Assembly (NCBI GenBank): GCA_043804035.1
Contig: JAZDJJ010000081.1
Span: 1 to 10,821 of the forward strand
DNA from: JAZDJJ01 sp043804035
GTDB lineage: Bacteria; Bacteroidota; Bacteroidia; Palsa-948
Length of the DNA: 10,821 nucleotides
Direction of reading: 5' to 3'
Part shown: in pieces, positions 8,069 to 10,821 of the stretch
Layout: each line of letters starts with the position of its first letter
Position numbering within the stretch: position 1 is the first letter of the stretch
Made by a program: the position numbers and the translations under genes
The notes under the pieces: model-generated
What the model was told of the DNA's origin: nothing
The model's input: the letters and a program-made list of their open reading frames with translations, nothing else
The model's database searches: none

Positions 8069-9433
8069 TTATTCATAATATTTAATTTCTCTTTCCAAAA
8101 TATATTGTGGTATTTTGTTTTCGTAATCAATTTGTCTAATACAATTATTTTTTTCATCACATTCATACTTGTGAGTCCATTTTACAAATAAGGTTCCGTC
8201 TGATTTGTAATAGGTTTCTTCAATTAAATTTCTTTTTTCGTCATACTTGTGAGTCCTATTTAATTTTCCGTCTGATTCGTATTCGCTTTCCTCACTAATA
8301 TTTCCTTTTTCGTCATACTTGTAAGTCCATTTAGTAGAATATGAATTTTTATCTGATACACATCTGATTTCCTCACTAATATTTCCTTTTTCCTCACTAA
8401 TATTTCCTTTTTCGTCATACTTGTAAATATATTTCCTATTTAAGATTTCGTCTGATTCGTATTCATTCTTTTCAATTCTATTTTCTTTTTCGTCATACTT
8501 GTAAATCCATTTCATATTTAAGGTTCCGTCTGATTTGCACTCATTCTTTTCAATTAAATTTTCTTTTTCATCATATTTATAAGTCAATTTAGCAGAATAT
8601 GTATTTCCGTCATCCCAGAGCCAGTACAAAATCTTTTCAATTATGTTTCCTTTGTCATTGAACAAAATGTGTTTATCATTGCCCAAGAAAACCCGAATTT
8701 CTTTTTCTCCCTTAATAATCTTACCGGATTTTTCTAATGCTCTGTATGAAATTTCTGTAATAGATTTAACCTTTCCACAAAGATTCATTTTTTGAAGATT
8801 GTTTTCAACTTTTGTGAGCGTAAATAAATCATCATCCTCTTCTATTTTTCTTTGATTAAATTTTCTTCTTTCTATTCTCGTATAATATTCTCTAAGTTTT
8901 TTGTTCTGATCCACCACATCGTCAGCAATCTGAATTTTTGAATACACAATAGTATTGTTGCTGAATTGGTTTACTTCCCAAAGTTCAATCGGACCGGCAT
9001 AATAGCGTAATCTTCTTATTTGAAAAATCGTGAAAGAATGTGAAACAAAAATAACTTTTGTTTCCCCCCATTTAATATCGTTTTTTTTCAAGGAATTAAT
9101 TTTGCCATCTTTATTGCATTGCGAAATGAAATACTCTATGTCAAGGGAACAACATAAGTAACCACAACCTTGGTTAATGATATCAAAGAGGTTTTTGTTT
9201 CTATTGTATAAAATGATTACAAAAGAATTGGATGCACGATTGAATGCAAGCGTGTCTACGGGAATTTCATGCATAGAAGGTATTGAAATCGTAAATCCCG
9301 ATTTTACGTATTCCAGTCCGAAAATAATTTCTAAATTATCTTCTGTTAGTTGTTGAATTTTTGTTTTGAGTTCAAAATTATGTTTCTTGATATTATCAAG
9401 TTGTCCATTGTCATTAATTTGAAATAGTTTCAT
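8069..9433 (-). CDS. DUF5655-type nuclease-like domain (apparently inactive) fused to YD-like repeats
   Basis: The protein has 454 residues. Residues 1-170 resemble, from memory, the PD-(D/E)XK-like domain found with DUF5655. Matching landmarks are KIQQLTEDNLEIIFGLEYV (25-43), VDTLAF (59-64), INQGCGYL (86-93), KVIFVSHSFTIFQ (126-138) and PIELWEV (148-154). Relatives normally read IIEYK after the IDTLAF strand; here it is IILYN (73-77), so Asp60 remains but Leu75 and Asn77 replace the catalytic Glu and Lys. A charged linker (about 171-215) and a GKVKSITEISY segment (220-230) follow. Then come about seven ~26-residue repeats of the form YKYDEKGNxIExxxYxSDGxL (256-440), similar to YD/MORN-like repeats. 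No signal peptide is seen, so it is probably cytoplasmic. It lies just upstream of the helicase gene. Likely role: DNA or partner sensing rather than cutting. Confidence 0.8.
   Translation of the reverse strand: MKLFQINDNGQLDNIKKHNFELKTKIQQLTEDNLEIIFGLEYVKSGFTISIPSMHEIPVDTLAFNRASNSFVIILYNRNKNLFDIINQGCGYLCCSLDIEYFISQCNKDGKINSLKKNDIKWGETKVIFVSHSFTIFQIRRLRYYAGPIELWEVNQFSNNTIVYSKIQIADDVVDQNKKLREYYTRIERRKFNQRKIEEDDDLFTLTKVENNLQKMNLCGKVKSITEISYRALEKSGKIIKGEKEIRVFLGNDKHILFNDKGNIIEKILYWLWDDGNTYSAKLTYKYDEKENLIEKNECKSDGTLNMKWIYKYDEKENRIEKNEYESDEILNRKYIYKYDEKGNISEEKGNISEEIRCVSDKNSYSTKWTYKYDEKGNISEESEYESDGKLNRTHKYDEKRNLIEETYYKSDGTLFVKWTHKYECDEKNNCIRQIDYENKIPQYILEREIKYYE
8114..8668 (-). repeat. Array of ~78-bp coding repeats (YKYDEKGN-type)
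   Basis: About seven units of ~26 codons encode (T/I)YKYDEKxNxIExxxYxSDGxLxxKW. The first (from residue 256) and last are degenerate. In the third unit a perfect 21-bp tandem duplication (8369-8389 and 8390-8410) adds a second KGNISEE without breaking the frame. Internal units are close at DNA level; TTTTTCGTCATACTTGTAA recurs on the plus strand. This suggests growth and shrinkage by recombination. Confidence 0.85.
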
Positions 9434-9540
9434 GGTTGTTTGTTTTTTTAATTAGAGGTTATATGCCAAATGAAAGTGATCCGCTTATTTTTTAGTTAAG
9501 AAATAATTTTTGTTTTGATTTCTGATTCAATTTAAAATTG

Positions 9541-9559
9541 ATTAGTTACTTGAATTTAG
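9541..9559. repeat. Left copy of perfect 19-bp inverted repeat
   Basis: ATTAGTTACTTGAATTTAG is the exact reverse complement of 10535-10553. It lies about 108 bp upstream of the nuclease-like gene's ATG. The two copies bracket MITE-like element 2 and the zinc-ribbon gene. Confidence 0.9.
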
Positions 9560-9566
9560 ATTTTAT

Positions 9567-9726
9567 TAGGACTTACGCACTGATGTCATTGCGTAGGAGG
9601 AATGATCGAAGTAATCTATTTTTTCATGTAGAAATGAAGATTGCTTCCTGCTTCGTGCCTCGCAGTCGCAATGACGATACGGATCTGCCTGTGCCGAACA
9701 CGGCAGACAGGTTTACGTAAGTCCTA
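9567..9726. mobile_element. MITE-like element 2 with 11-bp perfect terminal inverted repeats
   Basis: TAGGACTTACG (9567-9577) and CGTAAGTCCTA (9716-9726) bound 160 bp without a credible gene. Inside, GTCATTGCG (9585-9593) and CGCAATGAC (9667-9675) form a second inverted pair. The segment between resembles the widespread palindromic repeat GTCATTGCG...GAAGCAATC. The 29-bp repeat shared with element 1 is at 9683-9711. The ends differ from those of element 1, so a different transposase would be needed. This element and AT-rich sequence fill 9434-9890; in 9727-9890 I see no gene, only A/T runs. Confidence 0.6.
9683..9711 (-). repeat. 29-bp dispersed repeat, copy 2 (inverted)
   Basis: Exact reverse complement of 4193-4221. 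Here it lies next to the right end of MITE-like element 2, whereas copy 1 lies near the left end of element 1. Confidence 0.9.
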
Positions 9727-9890
9727 TTTATTATCTCCTGCGAAAAGGATACTGAAAGTTTTTTAAAAAATTATTCTGCTGTTTTCCGAGTTAGGAAAAA
9801 AAATTCGGTTTTAGTTTTTTTATTTTCATTCAAATTTTTCTTGCGATAATGTATGCCAATTTTTTAATACAATCCTCTATTATATTTATG

Positions 9891-10337
9891 TTATTTACAT
9901 TTTTTTTTGAATCCGGTTCGCTTCAAGAATTCTATTTTCATCTCCCGTAGATATTTTTTCAATTCTCTATTGGTAGGAAAGAACATAATCCTCCCTTTGA
10001 TGACTATGAAATTAATCTGTCCTTTTATGTAACGAAAAGGTTTTGATGTTTTAGATTCATTCAACAAATCTATTGCTTCGTTGTAATCAATTGGTCTCTT
10101 TTGCGTCACTTCTTTGAAACGTTTTTTACTCATCTTGATTTCGCAATCCGGACAATATTTACCAGATAATGTATTCGTCTGTCCCACTACCACCTCTCCA
10201 CATCCTTTACATAAAAAAGGAAAATTAACCAGAAGCACCTGACAACCGTATATCAATTCCAAATAATCATATAAATCATAGATGAATGGTTCTTTATCGT
10301 CTGTAATTTTCTTATGACGAATTATTTTGTTAGTCAT
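9891..10337 (-). CDS. Small zinc-ribbon protein of unknown function
   Basis: The protein has 148 residues and I do not recognise the family. Two Cys pairs, CKGC (43-46) and CPDC (62-65), are 15 residues apart and should bind one zinc ion as a ribbon or treble clef. The N-terminal part holds a hydrophobic/aromatic stretch (about 18-42: FIYDLYDYLELIYGCQVLLVNF). The C-terminal third is very basic (KKYLREMKIEFLKRTGFKKKCK) and predicts nucleic-acid binding. No signal peptide or membrane segment is seen. It is read leftward like the nuclease-like and helicase genes but is 457 bp away from them, with a MITE-like element between, so one operon is unlikely. It lies inside the ~1-kb stretch bracketed by the 19-bp inverted repeats. 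The first Met before NKIIRHKK is the only reasonable start. Confidence 0.7.
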   Translation of the reverse strand: MTNKIIRHKKITDDKEPFIYDLYDYLELIYGCQVLLVNFPFLCKGCGEVVVGQTNTLSGKYCPDCEIKMSKKRFKEVTQKRPIDYNEAIDLLNESKTSKPFRYIKGQINFIVIKGRIMFFPTNRELKKYLREMKIEFLKRTGFKKKCK

Positions 10338-10359
10338 GATATTTGAATTAGTTTTTTTT

Positions 10360-10387
10360 CCGAAAAATCGGCATCGGAAAGTTGCCG
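10360..10387 (-). other. Two overlapping hairpins in the leader of the zinc-ribbon gene
   Basis: CCGA/TCGG (10360-10371) and CGGC/GCCG (10369-10387) share bases 10369-10371, so only one stem can form fully at a time. They lie 23-50 bp before the ATG at 10337. No U-run follows on the coding strand. Both stems are only 4 bp, so they may be incidental. Confidence 0.25.
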
Positions 10388-10460
10388 TATAAAAAATAAT
10401 ACTTTATCAATCAATAAATGGGTACTGAAATTTAACAACAAAGATAAATAGAATTACGTT

Positions 10461-10481
10461 TTTTTGGGATGCCCATAAATG
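10461..10481. repeat. Solo end resembling the right terminus of MITE-like element 1
   Basis: TTTTTGGGATGCCCATAAAT, plus a final G, matches the right end of element 1 (4314-4335) with a single one-base deletion. No matching partner end was seen nearby, so this looks like a remnant. The match includes ATAAATG beyond the inverted repeat defined for element 1, so the true element end may be a few bases further out. Confidence 0.55.
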
Positions 10482-10534
10482 CCAAGTTATTAACATTTTA
10501 TGAACATTTTTTAATTAGTGGAGAGTTATATAAC

Positions 10535-10553
10535 CTAAATTCAAGTAACTAAT
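10535..10553. repeat. Right copy of perfect 19-bp inverted repeat
   Basis: CTAAATTCAAGTAACTAAT is the exact reverse complement of 9541-9559. It directly abuts the left arm of the next inverted-repeat structure at 10553, which may be the left end of the insertion sequence. Confidence 0.9.
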
Positions 10554-10614
10554 GCAACTTTTTTGAGGATGGCATACTGAGCTTGCCGAAGTAAAGAAAG
10601 CACATAATATTTTT

Positions 10615-10656
10615 CAAGACAAAGGAGAAAGAAATTGTCTTTCCCCTCGTGTCTTG
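10615..10656. other. Long imperfect hairpin in the transposase leader
   Basis: CAAGACAAAGGAGAAAG (10615-10631) pairs imperfectly with CTTTCCCCTCGTGTCTTG (10639-10656), giving closed outer (CAAGAC/GTCTTG) and inner (GAAAG/CTTTC) helices around a mismatched centre. It lies inside the inverted-repeat-bounded segment. It could act as a structural element that blocks read-in transcription into the transposase. Confidence 0.5.
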
Positions 10657-10692
10657 ATGGTTATTGAGCAGTGCCGAAATATGGATAAAGTT

Positions 10693-10700
10693 TAATTTTG
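10693..10700 (+). promoter_or_regulatory. Likely -7 box for the IS30-family transposase
   Basis: TAATTTTG matches the Bacteroidota TAnnTTTG consensus 27 bp before the transposase ATG. The nearest upstream TTG (10664-10666) is 26 bp away, longer than usual for a -33 element. The box overlaps the right inverted-repeat arm, so transposase binding there could repress it. Confidence 0.4.
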
Positions 10701-10726
10701 CCCTCTCCTCGTAAAAAAGTTGCAAT

Positions 10727-10821
10727 ATGAAACATTTAACCGTAAAACAAAGATACACAATTTGTGTAATGAAAAAACAAGGGTACAAACAAAAAGATAT
10801 CGCCCTTGCGATTGGGAAAGA
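10727..10821 (+). CDS. IS30-family transposase, N-terminal part (runs off window)
   Basis: The 31 visible codons begin MKHLTVKQRYTICVMKKQGY and continue to DIALAIGK. This is the typical N-terminal helix-turn-helix (HTH_38 type) of IS30-family transposases: the LTxxQRY opening, then KQGYxQKxIAxAIGK. The catalytic DDE core would lie beyond the window, so intactness cannot be judged. The start is fixed by the family pattern and by an upstream -7 box. The enzyme would bind the element's inverted repeats and move it. An overlapping minus-strand frame (10549-10788) is not credible as a gene. Confidence 0.85.
   Translation, partial: MKHLTVKQRYTICVMKKQGYKQKDIALAIGK

Larger units (their letters stand above)
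10553..10724. repeat. 172-bp inverted-repeat-bounded segment before the IS30 transposase
   Basis: TGCAACTTTTTT (10553-10564) and AAAAAAGTTGCA (10713-10724) are perfect 12-bp inverted repeats. Similarity continues inward: GAGGATGGCA on the left against the reverse complement of TGCCCTCTCCTCGT on the right. The right arm ends 2 bp before the transposase ATG. The left arm may be the insertion sequence's left end, and the right arm a subterminal transposase-binding or translation-control site. Alternatively this is a separate MITE-like insertion. Confidence 0.55.

Noticed and set aside
8114..8668. Regular repeats suggesting a CRISPR array
   Set aside because: The repeats are in frame, 78 bp long and translate to conserved YKYDEKGN units with no unique spacers; this is a coding repeat.
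9538..9720. Plus-strand open frame of 60 codons
   Set aside because: It lies almost entirely inside MITE-like element 2 and reads through its palindromic repeats; there is no protein-like composition.
10549..10788. Minus-strand open frame of 79 codons
   Set aside because: It overlaps the IS30-family transposase start and the hairpin region, has no recognisable domain, and the plus-strand reading matches a known family.
9434..10821. tRNA or other structured RNA genes in the accessory zone
   Set aside because: I looked for cloverleaf-like arms and a T-loop GTTCRANNC pattern and saw none; the visible stems belong to mobile-element repeats.

Overview
The window is AT-rich and comes from a member of the Bacteroidota. 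The clearest marker is the C-terminal type A sorting domain of the type IX secretion system on the first, partial gene. Genes also lack obvious Shine-Dalgarno sites, and one -7 box of the TAnnTTTG type is visible before the transposase. The genus cannot be told from the sequence alone.

Left part (1-5360): the 3' end of a secreted Asp-box beta-propeller protein and an ABC-2 family permease are read rightward. An O-antigen ligase/polymerase-like membrane protein and purC (purine synthesis) are read leftward. A hairpin lies between the convergent permease and ligase genes. A MITE-like element (about 4157-4328) lies between the ligase and purC. This part looks mostly like ordinary chromosome.

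Middle (5490-9433): two leftward genes 73 bp apart form the most interesting unit. The upstream gene has an N-terminal domain that resembles a PD-(D/E)XK nuclease family (DUF5655-associated type), but Leu and Asn stand where the catalytic Glu and Lys are expected. About seven YD-like repeats of 26 residues follow. The downstream gene is an 822-residue fusion of a phospholipase-D-type nuclease domain, an SF2 DEAH helicase and two C-terminal RAMA/DUF4357-like units. This architecture points to DNA restriction or phage defence. The pair could be a two-gene system, but that is an inference.

Right part (9434-10821): an accessory zone with a second MITE-like element (9567-9726), a small zinc-ribbon protein, a perfect 19-bp inverted repeat that brackets about 1 kb (9541-10553), a 172-bp segment bounded by imperfect inverted repeats with a central hairpin (10553-10724), and the first 31 codons of an IS30-family transposase cut by the window edge. 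The two MITE-like elements carry an identical 29-bp sequence in opposite orientations. The mobile-element debris beside the nuclease/helicase pair fits a defence-island or horizontally acquired setting.
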